Positions 25,520 through 34,896 are shown, counted from the stretch's first letter. The stretch is DNA of 57,701 bases from Alkalibacterium thalassium (GCF_900101165.1 NZ_FNFK01000010.1:1-57701); one strand, 5' to 3'. The notes: a model not told the origin generated them from the letters alone. Made by a program: numbers and translations.

Positions 25520-26623
25520 TTAACGGTTCAGAATCGATTTTGTATGCGGATTAAATATGCTTCGAGTGCCTCTAACTGCAGCAATCCGTTCTTCTGCCAG
25601 GATATCCGCCGCTTTGTAAGAAGGAATGCCGTCACGTTCTGCGATGGCAAATACTTTTTCAATCTGATCGTACACTCTGTCGATGGACATACGTGCACGT
25701 GCTTCGTTGTAGCCCCCGTTGAACTCGTCTGCCACTTGAATGACTCCACCTGAATTAATAATGTAGTCCGGAGCATAGATAAGTCCCATTTCTTCAAGTT
25801 TATCTCCGTGCCGAGCTTCTTTGAGCTGATTATTGGCGGCTCCTGCAATGACTTTTATTCCAGCGGCTTTAATCTGTTCAAGACTGTCATCATTGACCGT
25901 TGCTCCAAGAGCACAAGGAGCATAAATATCTGCTTGAACTGAAAACAGGTCATCAGAAGCAACGATCTGGCATCCTAAATCACGTGCTCGCTTTCTTGGT
26001 TCCTCAAACAGATCAGCAGCTATGACATGAGCCCCTTCTGTTATAGCTTTTTCTGCTAGAATGTAACCAACTTTACCGACACCTTCAATCAGGATACGTT
26101 TGCCTTCGAGCGACGGGGAGCCGAACGCTTTGTTAGCAGCAGCTTTCATCCCCACGTAAACACCATGAGCAGTTGAAGGAGAAGGATTACCTGACGTTCC
26201 CGGTTTGAGTCCAGTTCCTGCAACATAGTTCGTTTCCTGATAAATATAATCCATCTCGATTTCAGTTGTGCCGACGTCCGCCGCAGTTATGTAACGGCCG
26301 TTCAACCCTTCGACAAATCGTCCGAATGCTCTGAACATTGCCTCTTTGTTTACTTCTTTATCTGGATTCTTTAAAATTACCGTTTTCGCTCCGCCTATGG
26401 GCAGTCCACTTGCAGCATTTTTGTAGGTCATTCCCTTAGCCAAACGCATGGCATCCAGAATCGCTTCTTCCTCTTTTTCATATGTCCAGTAACGCGACCC
26501 GCCAAGGCCAGGGCCTAATGTCGTATCGTGAATACAGGTGATGGCTTTCAGGCCTGTCTCTTTGTCATTCATAAAAATCAGTTGTTCGTAGTCATATTCT
26601 TCCAGTGCTTTAAAAATATCCAT
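25520..26623 (-). CDS. Leucine/valine dehydrogenase (Glu/Leu/Phe/Val family)
   Basis: 367 residues, the length of leucine dehydrogenases. The substrate motif LGPGLGGSRYW is followed by the catalytic Lys segment MTYKNAASGLPIGGAKTVI, then a Rossmann NAD site IEGVGKVGYILAEKA (G-x-G-x-x-G) near residue 180, and DYIINSGGVIQVADE near 290. It removes the amino group of Leu, Val or Ile, giving branched 2-oxo acids and NADH. These are the substrates of the Bkd complex encoded 1.1 kb away on the same strand, with only a LysR gene between. Together they form a complete route from branched-chain amino acids to acyl-CoA, acyl phosphate and ATP. Ribosome site AGAAAGGAAG. Confidence 0.92.
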   Translation of the reverse strand: MDIFKALEEYDYEQLIFMNDKETGLKAITCIHDTTLGPGLGGSRYWTYEKEEEAILDAMRLAKGMTYKNAASGLPIGGAKTVILKNPDKEVNKEAMFRAFGRFVEGLNGRYITAADVGTTEIEMDYIYQETNYVAGTGLKPGTSGNPSPSTAHGVYVGMKAAANKAFGSPSLEGKRILIEGVGKVGYILAEKAITEGAHVIAADLFEEPRKRARDLGCQIVASDDLFSVQADIYAPCALGATVNDDSLEQIKAAGIKVIAGAANNQLKEARHGDKLEEMGLIYAPDYIINSGGVIQVADEFNGGYNEARARMSIDRVYDQIEKVFAIAERDGIPSYKAADILAEERIAAVRGTRSIFNPHTKSILNR

Positions 26624-26764
26624 TTGTCTACTTCCTTTCTGTTTTTAAATTTGACTAGATATAATTCCGTTAAAACTAGGTAATAACTGACTCATTTTAT
26701 GCTGCCGTTTACTCAAGTCATGTATAATGAACAGACGAGCATATTAATAATAAGGATGGATCCG

Positions 26765-27652
26765 ATGGATATTAAACAGTTAAAATATTTTATAGAGATC
26801 GCCAACACTAAAAACTTATCGCAAGCTGCACGCAACCTATTCGTGACGCAGCCGACTTTGTCTTTTACGATTAAAAAGCTTGAATCCGAGCTGAATACCC
26901 ATCTGTTCAACCCTCATGACAAATCGTTCAATCTGACCCGGTCCGGAAAACTGCTGTATAAGAAAGGTACGCAGATAGTGAACGACTTTGACGATCTGGT
27001 TCATAAAATCCAGCATATGAAAGCGGATACAAAAGAAACCATCAGGCTAGGCTTGACTATTCTGTTTGCCGTACAGTATATGGAACAGATATCAAGCTTC
27101 ATCGCTACACATCAGAATGTCGATCTGATCATTACTCAAAACGGATCACGTAAAATACAGACTATGCTGGCGAATGACGAGCTGGATATTGGCCTCGTAT
27201 CATTTCCGAATACCCAGTCGAACGCCATTTCGATCGAAGCTCTGAATACATCGACAAAAGGGTACAATGTGCATGTCGTTATGCCTGAAACGAATCCCTT
27301 GGCTGATGCCGAAGAACTGACCTTTATAGACTTGAAAAATCAGCGTTTTTCTACACTGAACGAGAATTTCATGCTTGGTCAGATGCTACTGGAGCGCAGC
27401 CGTCACCTCGGATTCGAACCGGATATTGTCATGTACCATGATGACTTGCAGGTTCTTTTATACAGCCTGCAGACGCTTAATTCGATCTGTCTGCTGCCTA
27501 TTGAGTATCGCTCGATCGGAGCTCTCGATGGATTGAAATGGATTCCTCTAAAAGATAAGAATGATTATTTTTCAATCGGTATCGCCTTAAAGAAAGGCAA
27601 AGCTCCGACTAAAGCGATCGAAGAACTCATTGCTGAGATTAAGAAGAACTGA
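26765..27652 (+). CDS. LysR family transcriptional regulator
   Basis: 295 residues starting at ATG 26765 (site AAGGATGG). The winged HTH is at 1-60: MDIKQLKYFIEIANTKNLSQ, then AARNLFVTQPTLSFTIKKLE. The C-terminal part (about 90-295) is the periplasmic-binding-like effector domain. A longer in-frame start at 26699 is further from a ribosome site and would cover the TATAAT (26723-26728) that likely drives the gene. It resembles CidR/GltC-type regulators of Lactobacillales in length. It sits divergent from leucine dehydrogenase and convergent with the bkd operon, so control of branched-chain amino-acid catabolism is a fair guess, unproven. Confidence 0.88.
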   Translation: MDIKQLKYFIEIANTKNLSQAARNLFVTQPTLSFTIKKLESELNTHLFNPHDKSFNLTRSGKLLYKKGTQIVNDFDDLVHKIQHMKADTKETIRLGLTILFAVQYMEQISSFIATHQNVDLIITQNGSRKIQTMLANDELDIGLVSFPNTQSNAISIEALNTSTKGYNVHVVMPETNPLADAEELTFIDLKNQRFSTLNENFMLGQMLLERSRHLGFEPDIVMYHDDLQVLLYSLQTLNSICLLPIEYRSIGALDGLKWIPLKDKNDYFSIGIALKKGKAPTKAIEELIAEIKKN

Positions 27653-27671
27653 CTCCCTTAACCCATCCTAC

Positions 27672-27699
27672 GTCCCTCTCACCTCGAGGGGGATTTTTT
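27672..27699 (+). terminator. Terminator between lysR-type gene and bkdC
   Basis: TCCCTC / GAGGGGGA around a seven-base loop, then T7. It stops the LysR gene; the A/T balance makes it weaker for the bkd operon on the other strand. Confidence 0.7.
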
Positions 27700-27702
27700 T
27701 AT

Positions 27703-29079
27703 TCAATACAAATCGGATTCATCAGAGAATCGGCCGAGGTTTTCTTTTACAGTCTGAAGGAAACGTCCAGCCTGCAGCCCATCAATGATCCGATGGTCGA
27801 TCGACAGACATAGATTGACCATATCTGCTGCTTTAAAGCCGCCTTCTTCAGTAGGAACAAATCGCTTATTGATGCTTTCCACCTGCAGGATCGCAGCTTG
27901 AGGATGATTAATAATTCCCATCGACTGGACTGATCCGAAACTTCCAGTGTTGTTGACGGTCATCGTTCCACCTTGCATATCTGACGTGGTCAACTTGCCT
28001 TGCCGGGCGAGTCCTGCCAGGCGACTGACTTCTTTGGACAAGCCATTCAGTGAGTAGCGATCAGCCTGGTGGATAACAGGAACAAACAAATGCTCGTCAG
28101 TAGCGACCGCAACCGAAATATTGATGTCTTTATGATAGACAATATTTCCATTGTCCCACGAGGTATTAATAACTGGGTGCTTCTTAAGTGCCTGAACGAC
28201 TGCTTTTACAAAGAACGGGAAGTAGGACAGTGACACGCCTTCCTGCTCTTTGAATGTAGCTTTTGTCTGTTCTCTCAGTTTAACGATATTGGTCACATCT
28301 GCTTCGACCATCAGCCAGGCATGCGGGATCTCAGTTGAACTTTGAACCATTTTCCGGGCAATGGCTTTGCGTATGCCATCAGCGGGAACCACTTCGTCGC
28401 CATTTGGCAGAAGTGAAGCTGCCGGTGCTGCTTTTTTAGGACGCGTCGGTTCTGCTTCAACTGGAATTGATTCCTCAGATCGATTTTCTTTCTTATCAGT
28501 AGACTGTTGCGCAGCAGGTTTCTGACTGTCTACATCGAATGCTAGCACATCTTTTCGAGTGATTCGCCCATGTTTCCCTGTACCTTCAACTTGGGACAGA
28601 TCGATGCCCCGCTCTTGTGAAATACGAACAACTGCCGGAGAATAACGGGTCGTACTATCGGAATCTCTCTGGGTATCCTTTGGAGGCGACTGCTTCTCAT
28701 CACTCGTCGTCTGTCGCTCCATCGGTTCCCTTTCCGCTTCCTTGACGATTTCCTCGTTGATATGGTCAGTGAACTCCTCACCTGTTTCAATTCCTGTTTC
28801 CGAGCTTTCTGAATTCTCTCCCTCATCCTCTCCTTCTTCATCTGTCTGAATTTTCACCATTGGTGTGCCTATTTCAACATCCGTGTCTATGTCTATCAGA
28901 AATTCTTTGACTATTCCGGAATAATTGGAAGGGATCTCTGTTGTCACCTTGTCGGACACTGCTTCTGCAATCGGGTCGTATTTTTCGATCCGATCTCCTT
29001 CTGAAACCAGCCATGCAGCTATGGAGGCTTCGGTTACACTCTCACCTAGGTGAGGCATTTCAATAATTTCAATACTCAT
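27703..29079 (-). CDS. bkdC: Branched-chain 2-oxo acid dehydrogenase E2 (dihydrolipoyl acyltransferase)
   Basis: 458 residues. Lipoyl domain 1-76, with the lipoylated Lys44 in VSDKVTTE. A very acidic and Thr/Ser-rich linker runs from about 77 to 140. The E1/E3-binding domain at about 142-180 includes YSPAVVRISQERGIDLSQVE and GRITRKDV. A Q/E-rich second linker is followed by the catalytic acyltransferase domain (about 225-458) ending with IDHRIIDG, where the His acts. It transfers the branched acyl group to CoA. The start is ATG 29079 with AAGGAGGATC; 14 extra codons upstream belong to no ribosome site. Last gene of ptb-buk-bkdD-bkdA-bkdB-bkdC. Confidence 0.95.
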   Translation of the reverse strand: MSIEIIEMPHLGESVTEASIAAWLVSEGDRIEKYDPIAEAVSDKVTTEIPSNYSGIVKEFLIDIDTDVEIGTPMVKIQTDEEGEDEGENSESSETGIETGEEFTDHINEEIVKEAEREPMERQTTSDEKQSPPKDTQRDSDSTTRYSPAVVRISQERGIDLSQVEGTGKHGRITRKDVLAFDVDSQKPAAQQSTDKKENRSEESIPVEAEPTRPKKAAPAASLLPNGDEVVPADGIRKAIARKMVQSSTEIPHAWLMVEADVTNIVKLREQTKATFKEQEGVSLSYFPFFVKAVVQALKKHPVINTSWDNGNIVYHKDINISVAVATDEHLFVPVIHQADRYSLNGLSKEVSRLAGLARQGKLTTSDMQGGTMTVNNTGSFGSVQSMGIINHPQAAILQVESINKRFVPTEEGGFKAADMVNLCLSIDHRIIDGLQAGRFLQTVKENLGRFSDESDLY

Positions 29080-29092
29080 CAACTGATCCTCC

Positions 29093-30079
29093 TTAAAACT
29101 CTGCCAGTTCTCGCATAGCATTCGTCACTTTTTCTTCGTTAACCAGGAATTCGCGTTCCAACGCAATAGCGTACGGCATGCTTGGAGAATCCGGCCCGGC
29201 AAGTCTCTTGATCGGTGCATCCAGATCGAAAAGCGCTTCTTCAGCAATAATCGCTGATATTTCGCTCATGATGCTGCCCTCCAGGTTGTCTTCTGTAACC
29301 AGTAGGACTTTACCTGTTTTTTTCGCTGCTTTGACCAGCGTCTCCTTATCCAGTGGATACAAGGAACGCACATCGACAACTTCTGCTTCGTATCCCTCTT
29401 TGCTCAGCGTCTCAGCTGCTTTCAATGCATGATTCAGAACCATGCCATAGCCGATGACCGTAATATCCTCACCTTCGCGTACGACATTTGCCTTGTCAAG
29501 AGGTACGACATAATCGTCATCGGATACCTCTTCTTTAAGTAGGCGATACAACCGTTTATGCTCGTAAAACAAAACAGGGTCGTCAGAGCGGATTGCCGCT
29601 TTGATCAGTCCTTTGGCGTCATGTGGAGAAGATGGCGTAACGATACGCAGTCCAGGCTGACCGAACAGGACCTTTTCTGTAGATTGAGAGTGATACAGCC
29701 CCCCTCTCACTCCACCTCCATAAGGTGCACGGTAGACAATCGGTGCTGTCCAGTCTCCTTTCGTACGGTAACGCATACGTGACGCTTCCGATATCAATTG
29801 ATTGACGGCAGGCAGGATATAGTCGGCAAACTGGAATTCTCCGATCGCCCGGTAGCCGACGAGTCCGAGTCCTACTGCCAGTCCACCAATCTCACCTTCT
29901 GTCAGCGGTGTATTAAAACAACGGTGATCTCCGAACTGTTCAGCCAGTCCTTTTGTGACTCCGAACACACCACCTTTTACTCCTCCGACGTCCTCGCCGA
30001 AGATCACTACATTTTCATCACGTGCCATTTCTTCTTCTATTCCTTTTCGAATGGCTTCTAAATACGTCATCATTGCCAT
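29093..30079 (-). CDS. bkdB: Branched-chain 2-oxo acid dehydrogenase E1 beta subunit
   Basis: 328 residues, standard for E1-beta. Motifs: FGEDVGGVKGGVFGVTKGL (with the thiamin-diphosphate Glu region), FNTPLTEGEIGGLAVGLGL, EFQFADYILPAVNQLISEA, and RAPYGGGVRGGLYHSQS, in which His takes part in catalysis. The C-terminal transketolase domain (from about 200) ends with SPSMPYAIALEREFLVNEEK. Pairs with BkdA as an alpha2-beta2 tetramer that decarboxylates branched oxo acids. The RGGLYHSQS form is shared with branched-chain and acetoin enzymes; the leucine dehydrogenase, ptb and buk neighbours favour branched-chain substrates. Confidence 0.94.
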   Translation of the reverse strand: MAMMTYLEAIRKGIEEEMARDENVVIFGEDVGGVKGGVFGVTKGLAEQFGDHRCFNTPLTEGEIGGLAVGLGLVGYRAIGEFQFADYILPAVNQLISEASRMRYRTKGDWTAPIVYRAPYGGGVRGGLYHSQSTEKVLFGQPGLRIVTPSSPHDAKGLIKAAIRSDDPVLFYEHKRLYRLLKEEVSDDDYVVPLDKANVVREGEDITVIGYGMVLNHALKAAETLSKEGYEAEVVDVRSLYPLDKETLVKAAKKTGKVLLVTEDNLEGSIMSEISAIIAEEALFDLDAPIKRLAGPDSPSMPYAIALEREFLVNEEKVTNAMRELAEF

Positions 30080-30103
30080 AGGCTTCTTCCGTCCTTTCAG
30101 AAT

Positions 30104-31108
30104 CTATTTTTCTGCATAAACGTGGTCAAGAATAGTGTCAGCCGTCGGTTCCGGCATCTCTTCTGCCTCGTCTGTCGCTTTATTGATCTCTTTTTTCAGC
30201 TCAGTATCAATGTCTGTCATTTCTTCACGGGTCAGATACCCTTCATCGATCAGCTGCTTTTCAAAGAACAGAAGCCCATCGTTTTTCTTCAAATTTTCAA
30301 TATCTTCTTTGGAACGGTAGACGGTGTGGTCATCGTCAGCAGAGTGAGAGGTTAGCCGTGATACCATCAGTTCGATAAGCGCCGGCCCCTTTCCGCTGCG
30401 CGCACGCTCTACAACTTCTTTGAATGCCAGATAGGTTTCGACAAAGTCATTGCCGTTAACTCTTTTTCCCGGGAATCCATAAGCAGGTCCACGTTCTGCC
30501 ATCGTTTCATTGGCATACTGTTCATCCGTGCCTACGGAGATAGCATAGCCATTATTTTCAATGACGAATATCAGCGGCAGTTTCTTAACTCCTGCAAAGT
30601 TCATCGCTTCCTGCACTTCGCCCTGGTTCGCAGATCCTTCACCGGTAGCGGTCAACGTGACATAGTCCTGTTTTTTCAGCTGTGCCCCATAAGCCACTCC
30701 TGTAGCGAGCGGGAACTGTGTACTAACCGTTGATGAATGGGACACAATATTATGCTCTTTAGAGCCGTAATGGTTTGGCATCTGCCGGCCGTGAGACGAA
30801 GGATCATCTTCTTTACCGAGCGATCCAAGCATAATGTCTTTAGCTGTCATCCCCCAGACCATACACGCAGTCATATCACGGTAATAAGGGAGGAAATAAT
30901 CCTTTTCAGGCTGGAATGCCATCGCCATCGCTACCTGTCCCACTTCATGTCCCTGACCGGAGATATTGAAGGAGGTCTTCCCAATCCGTGTCAGCTGCCA
31001 TAAGCGTTCATCGAGCCGGCGCCCCATAAGAATATGTCTGTAGGCTTGAATGATTTCTTGTTTTGTTAAACCAGATTCTTCCAGTTTTTTCATCGCTTCT
31101 TCACTCAC
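30104..31108 (-). CDS. bkdA: Branched-chain 2-oxo acid dehydrogenase E1 alpha subunit
   Basis: 334 residues. The thiamin-diphosphate fold shows MGRRLDERLWQLTRIGKTSF at the start, the phosphorylation-loop-like SHGRQMPNHYGS, the cofactor motif TGEGSANQGEVQEAMNFAGV (G-E-G...N, about 165-185) and VIENNGYAISV. RLTSHSADDDHTVYRS near 260 is the typical His-containing loop. It carries out the decarboxylation with BkdB. The C-terminus is rich in Glu. It starts four bases after bkdD; the SEEAMKKLEESGL opening and ribosome site (AGAAAGTGAG) make the start likely. Confidence 0.94.
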   Translation of the reverse strand: MSEEAMKKLEESGLTKQEIIQAYRHILMGRRLDERLWQLTRIGKTSFNISGQGHEVGQVAMAMAFQPEKDYFLPYYRDMTACMVWGMTAKDIMLGSLGKEDDPSSHGRQMPNHYGSKEHNIVSHSSTVSTQFPLATGVAYGAQLKKQDYVTLTATGEGSANQGEVQEAMNFAGVKKLPLIFVIENNGYAISVGTDEQYANETMAERGPAYGFPGKRVNGNDFVETYLAFKEVVERARSGKGPALIELMVSRLTSHSADDDHTVYRSKEDIENLKKNDGLLFFEKQLIDEGYLTREEMTDIDTELKKEINKATDEAEEMPEPTADTILDHVYAEK

Positions 31109-31112
31109 TTTC

Positions 31113-32528
31113 TTATTTATGAATCGCTAATTTGTATACATCCAGAGCGGCTTCCTGAATGGCTTCAGATAAAGTCGGATGAGGATGGATCGCCTCGCCG
31201 ATTTCAATTGGGCTGGCATCCATATAGATAGCTGTACTCACTTCAGAAATCAGATCCGTTGCATGGGGACCGATGATGGATACTCCAATTAAATCATCCG
31301 TTTTTTCATCTTTGATTACTTCTACAAAGCCGTCCGTTTTACCTCCGATCAGTGCTTTCCCGTTCGAATTGAACTGGAAGGTTCCAGTCTTTACTTTCTT
31401 CCCTTCTGGAACGGTCTCTTTAGTATAGCCGACACTGGCTATTTCCGGAGACGTATAGGTGCATCTGGGTACGTTGACATAATTGATCGGCTCACTAGTA
31501 TCATGGACAATGTGGTCCACCGCCAGCTCTCCTTCTTTCATAGCCACATGAGCCAGCTGAAGGGTGTCGATGCAGTCGCCAATGGCATAAATATGGCTCT
31601 CGGACGTCTGGTAATGGGCATTGACGTGAATGCCTTTTGCATCATATTTGACTGAAGTGTTCTGAAGACCGATGCCTTCCACCACAGGCTTACGTCCAAT
31701 TGCGACCATGACTTTATCCACTACGAGTGGCTTGTCTTCTCCTTTAATGGTGAGAGACACTGTTCTGTCTGCAATCTCAGCCTGTTCAACAAGCTGACCG
31801 ACTTTGACATCGATTCCTCGTTTACTGAACTGCTTTTGTAGGGCCTTGGATACTTGCTTACTCTCATTGATTACCAGGCGGTCCAGGGCTTCAAAGATCG
31901 TGATCTCAACACCTAGACTGTGAAGCAGGGAAGCCCATTCAACTCCGATGACACCTCCACCAATGATCGCCATACGCTCAGGCAGTTCTTGAAGCCTCAA
32001 CATCCCATCTGAAGACAGAATCATTTTTTCATCAAGAGGCAGGTGCGGCAGAGAGTTAGGAACAGAGCCTGTCGCAATAATCAGTTTCTTAGGAACGTAG
32101 ATCTCTTCTTCTTTGTCAGGATCATCAAAGGTAACAGCCACCGCACCGGATACCGGAGAGAAAATAGATGGTCCGAGTACTGCTCCTTTGCCTTGAACGA
32201 CTTTTATCTTATTTTTCTTAACCAGACCTTGAACCCCTTGATACAGCTGATCAACGATGGCCTCTTTTCGGTTAGTCACTTTCGAGTAATTGACTTGCGC
32301 CGTTTCTCCGATTTCAATTCCGAATTCATCTGCCATTTTGAAGGTATCCATAACTTCTGCGCTTTTCAGCAGAGCTTTGGACGGGATACAACCGCGATGC
32401 AGGCAGGTGCCTCCCAGCTTGTCTTTTTCAACCAGGACAACATCCAAGCCTTTCTGGGCTGCCCGGATAGCTGCAACGTATCCACCGGTGCCTCCGCCAA
32501 GAATCAGTAATTCTGTTTCAATCGCCAT
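31113..32528 (-). CDS. bkdD: Dihydrolipoamide dehydrogenase (E3)
   Basis: 471 residues. FAD site LILGGGTGGYVAAIRAAQKG (6-25), redox disulfide in GGTCLHRGCIPSK (Cys42 and Cys47 region), NAD site AIIGGGVIGVEWASLLHSLG (near 180-200), GRKP and the IYAIGDC FAD segment near 310, and the C-terminal HPHPTLSEAIQEA with the active-site His-Glu pair. It reoxidises the lipoyl group of BkdC with NAD+. The CLHRGC form, in place of CLNVGC, is usual in Bkd-type E3 proteins of Firmicutes. Follows buk by 20 bases. Confidence 0.95.
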   Translation of the reverse strand: MAIETELLILGGGTGGYVAAIRAAQKGLDVVLVEKDKLGGTCLHRGCIPSKALLKSAEVMDTFKMADEFGIEIGETAQVNYSKVTNRKEAIVDQLYQGVQGLVKKNKIKVVQGKGAVLGPSIFSPVSGAVAVTFDDPDKEEEIYVPKKLIIATGSVPNSLPHLPLDEKMILSSDGMLRLQELPERMAIIGGGVIGVEWASLLHSLGVEITIFEALDRLVINESKQVSKALQKQFSKRGIDVKVGQLVEQAEIADRTVSLTIKGEDKPLVVDKVMVAIGRKPVVEGIGLQNTSVKYDAKGIHVNAHYQTSESHIYAIGDCIDTLQLAHVAMKEGELAVDHIVHDTSEPINYVNVPRCTYTSPEIASVGYTKETVPEGKKVKTGTFQFNSNGKALIGGKTDGFVEVIKDEKTDDLIGVSIIGPHATDLISEVSTAIYMDASPIEIGEAIHPHPTLSEAIQEAALDVYKLAIHK

Positions 32529-32548
32529 AACGTTCTCCTCACATTTCC

Positions 32549-33616
32549 TTAATAGTGTTTCACCTGTTCTTCATTATTTAATACGCGAATCACGCCTTCA
32601 AACAGTGCTTCCATTTCCATTTCGCCGGGATGGACGATTACAGGTGCAATCCAGTCCACCCGCTCACTGATTTGTTCTACTACAAGCTTAGCATAGGCGA
32701 TTCCCCCAGTCAGAATAATAAGATCTACCCTGCCTTTAAGAACAGCTGCCATTTCGCCAATGGCTTTCGCTAGCTGATAGGTCATCGCCTCCAGAATGAG
32801 TCTTGCTTCTTCATCGCCATTATCGATGCGCTCAATAACATTCCTCAGGTCGATTTCTTTTAAGTACGCGTACATGCCACCTTTTCCTGCGAGTCGTTTT
32901 TTAATGTCATCCAGATTCAAATTTTCTTCCAGAATCATCTTGGCAAAGTCATAGAGGGGCAGTCCGCCCGTTCGTTCAGGAGTGAAGGGGCCCTCCCCAT
33001 CCAGTCCGTTGACTACATCGATCATCTGCCCCTGATCGTGTGCGGCAATACTTGAACCTCCACCCATATGGGCCACGATCAACCTGCTCGACTCGTATGT
33101 CTTTCCCTTTTCTCTTAAAACCCTTCTCGCAACCGCTTTCTGGTTTAAGGCGTGTACAACACTTCTCCGGTCGATCCCTTTCAGACCTGAAATTCTGGCG
33201 ACATCGTTCAGTTCATCCACAACGACAGGATCAACAATGTAGGCTTCGACTCCTGCCAATTCTGCAATTTCATAAGCCAGTACAGCTCCTAAATTAGATG
33301 CATGTGTATTATATTTCTCTTCTTCAAGGTCTTTAAGCATGTCTTTCTCTACTAAATAAGTACCGCCGGGTATGGGCTTAAGAAGACCGCCTCTTCCTAC
33401 TACAGCTCTTAATGTCTCTACCGTGAACCCCTCTTCTAACAGAAATGAAAGAATCAGCTCCATTCGAAAGGCTTTCTGCTTCATGACGCCGTCAAACTGA
33501 CCAATTTCTTCTGTGCTGTGCCTGATGGTCCTTGTTGCTACTTCTTCCTTTTCATTAAACAATGATACCTTGGTAGATGTGGAACCTGGATTGATTGCTA
33601 GTATATACTCTTTCAT
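32549..33616 (-). CDS. buk: Butyrate kinase (branched-chain acyl kinase)
   Basis: 355 residues of the acetate/butyrate kinase family (ASKHA fold). ILAINPGSTSTKVSLF is the opening phosphate-binding motif, VAHMGGGSSIAAHDQGQMID is adenosine/phosphate, and LILTGGIAYAKLV is the adenosine-binding motif near residue 290. It converts acyl phosphate plus ADP to free acid plus ATP, so the Bkd pathway yields ATP. As the second gene after ptb, it matches the Enterococcus faecalis ptb-buk-bkd layout, where isobutyryl, isovaleryl and methylbutyryl phosphates are used. Ribosome site CAGGAGGAT. Confidence 0.95.
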   Translation of the reverse strand: MKEYILAINPGSTSTKVSLFNEKEEVATRTIRHSTEEIGQFDGVMKQKAFRMELILSFLLEEGFTVETLRAVVGRGGLLKPIPGGTYLVEKDMLKDLEEEKYNTHASNLGAVLAYEIAELAGVEAYIVDPVVVDELNDVARISGLKGIDRRSVVHALNQKAVARRVLREKGKTYESSRLIVAHMGGGSSIAAHDQGQMIDVVNGLDGEGPFTPERTGGLPLYDFAKMILEENLNLDDIKKRLAGKGGMYAYLKEIDLRNVIERIDNGDEEARLILEAMTYQLAKAIGEMAAVLKGRVDLIILTGGIAYAKLVVEQISERVDWIAPVIVHPGEMEMEALFEGVIRVLNNEEQVKHY

Positions 33617-33637
33617 TTAAATCCTCCTGCTAATGAC

Positions 33638-34474
33638 TTACTGATTACTCTCGGCCTGCATCAAGGCAAACCGCAAGGCATATAATTTACTTCTGACCTT
33701 ATCGCTTCTTGAGGTCAGAACGATCGGTACGTTTGTTCCTACAATCGTTCCACCAATCGTTGCATCGCCAAATAGAAGAAACGTTTTGTACAGGACATTT
33801 CCGACATCGATATTAGGAACGACGAGGATATCCGCATCTCCGGCTATTGGACCAGTAAATCTCTTACTTGCTACTGCTGCTTCAGAAAGAGACAGATCCA
33901 GTGATATGGGCCCGTATACCGTCGCTTCTTTATGGTCTTTAAACCGCTTCGTCAACCGGTCAGCCGTCAATGATGAAGGCATCTTAGGATTGACATTTTC
34001 AGCAGAACTTATCAGTGCCACTTTGGGCTTAATCAATCCTATGGACTGGCCGACTTGTATGGCATTATTTATGATCTGCTCCAGCTGATCATCATCGGGA
34101 GTAATATTCATCCCGGCATCCGTCAGCAGAATACGCCGATCGAGCGCCGGCAGATTAACTAAAGCGACGTGCGACAGAAGGTCCTGCTTTTTAAGCTTAT
34201 ATTCTTTTTTGAGAACTTCTTTCAAGAGGGTATGCGTTTTTATCCCACCTTTAAGCAGAATACCTGACTCTCCGGAAGCGACGCTCCTGACGGCTTCTCT
34301 AATCATTTCTTCTTCGGATGAATACCCCCGGTACTCCCACAGGTCATCTAAATCAATATTATCTTCAGTATCAAATACAATAAATTTCACCTGGTCTCCC
34401 CAATCTTCAAGACTCAGTTGGACCAGCTCTTTAATCTCCGATTTCGAGCCCCCGGCAACTGCTACAGTATGCAT
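33638..34474 (-). CDS. ptb: Phosphate butyryltransferase (branched acyl-CoA)
   Basis: 278 residues of the phosphate acetyl/butyryltransferase family. It has VAVAGGSKSEIKELVQLSLE, a centre GILLKGGIKTHTLLKEVL, TDAGMNITPDDDQLEQIINN and the C-terminal GDATIGGTIVGTNVPIVLTS that binds phosphate. It moves the acyl group from CoA to phosphate, feeding Buk. First gene of the six-gene operon. Ribosome site AGGGGGATT ahead of ATG 34474. A cre-like element lies about 20 bases upstream, which fits carbon-catabolite repression of an alternative energy pathway. Confidence 0.94.
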   Translation of the reverse strand: MHTVAVAGGSKSEIKELVQLSLEDWGDQVKFIVFDTEDNIDLDDLWEYRGYSSEEEMIREAVRSVASGESGILLKGGIKTHTLLKEVLKKEYKLKKQDLLSHVALVNLPALDRRILLTDAGMNITPDDDQLEQIINNAIQVGQSIGLIKPKVALISSAENVNPKMPSSLTADRLTKRFKDHKEATVYGPISLDLSLSEAAVASKRFTGPIAGDADILVVPNIDVGNVLYKTFLLFGDATIGGTIVGTNVPIVLTSRSDKVRSKLYALRFALMQAESNQ

Positions 34475-34492
34475 AAATAATCCCCCTATTTT

Positions 34493-34507
34493 ATGTAAAC
34501 GCTTAAT
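34493..34507 (-). promoter_or_regulatory. cre-like site near the ptb start
   Basis: ATGTAAACGCTTAAT fits the CcpA consensus WTGNAANCGNWNNCW at all but one position (A for C at position 14). It lies 19 bases upstream of the ptb start codon, a place where CcpA would block transcription. Confidence 0.6.
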
Positions 34508-34624
34508 TTAAGTTTACCTTATATTCATTTAACTTCAAATACTTAAAACCTATAGTGCTATAAATTCTATCTATACTCAGACTATTCTCATTTTATTGTA
34601 GTTCCCTTTAATTACTAGATTTCT

Positions 34625-34679
34625 GAAAATAATGACTCTTTATGGTATCAAAAGTTTTTATACCTCAATCATTATTTTC
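34625..34679. repeat. 55-nt interrupted palindrome
   Basis: GAAAATAATGA and TCATTATTTTC are perfect 11-bp arms; inside, GGTAT and ATACC pair again. It lies midway between the divergent ptb operon and the symporter gene. It could be an operator for a shared regulator or a leader hairpin of either transcript. Confidence 0.6.
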
Positions 34680-34682
34680 TAT

Positions 34683-34697
34683 ATGCAAACGCTTCCT
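34683..34697. promoter_or_regulatory. cre site (CcpA) between ptb operon and symporter
   Basis: ATGCAAACGCTTCCT matches the CcpA consensus WTGNAANCGNWNNCW at every fixed position. It is about 208 bases from both flanking genes (ptb on the minus strand, the symporter on the plus strand), next to the 55-nt palindrome. Confidence 0.6.
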
Positions 34698-34867
34698 TTT
34701 CACGTTCTAATGTCACTTTGTGTATTTAATCACTATTTTTCATCATTTACATGCTGAAACTTGCCCTTGTTCCGCTTAATATAAAGCGTTACACTCACTT
34801 TGTAAAACGCATTCAAAAGGAGGTTCGTTTTAAGTTTTTTATAAATGAGCAAAAGATTAGAAAATAA

Positions 34868-34896
34868 TTCAATTATACTCATTTATGATGTATACT
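34868..34896 (+). promoter_or_regulatory. Promoter of the NSS symporter gene
   Basis: TTCAAT (34868-34873), 17 bases, TATACT (34891-34896). The AAAAGGAG ribosome site is about 25 bases downstream. Confidence 0.5.
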
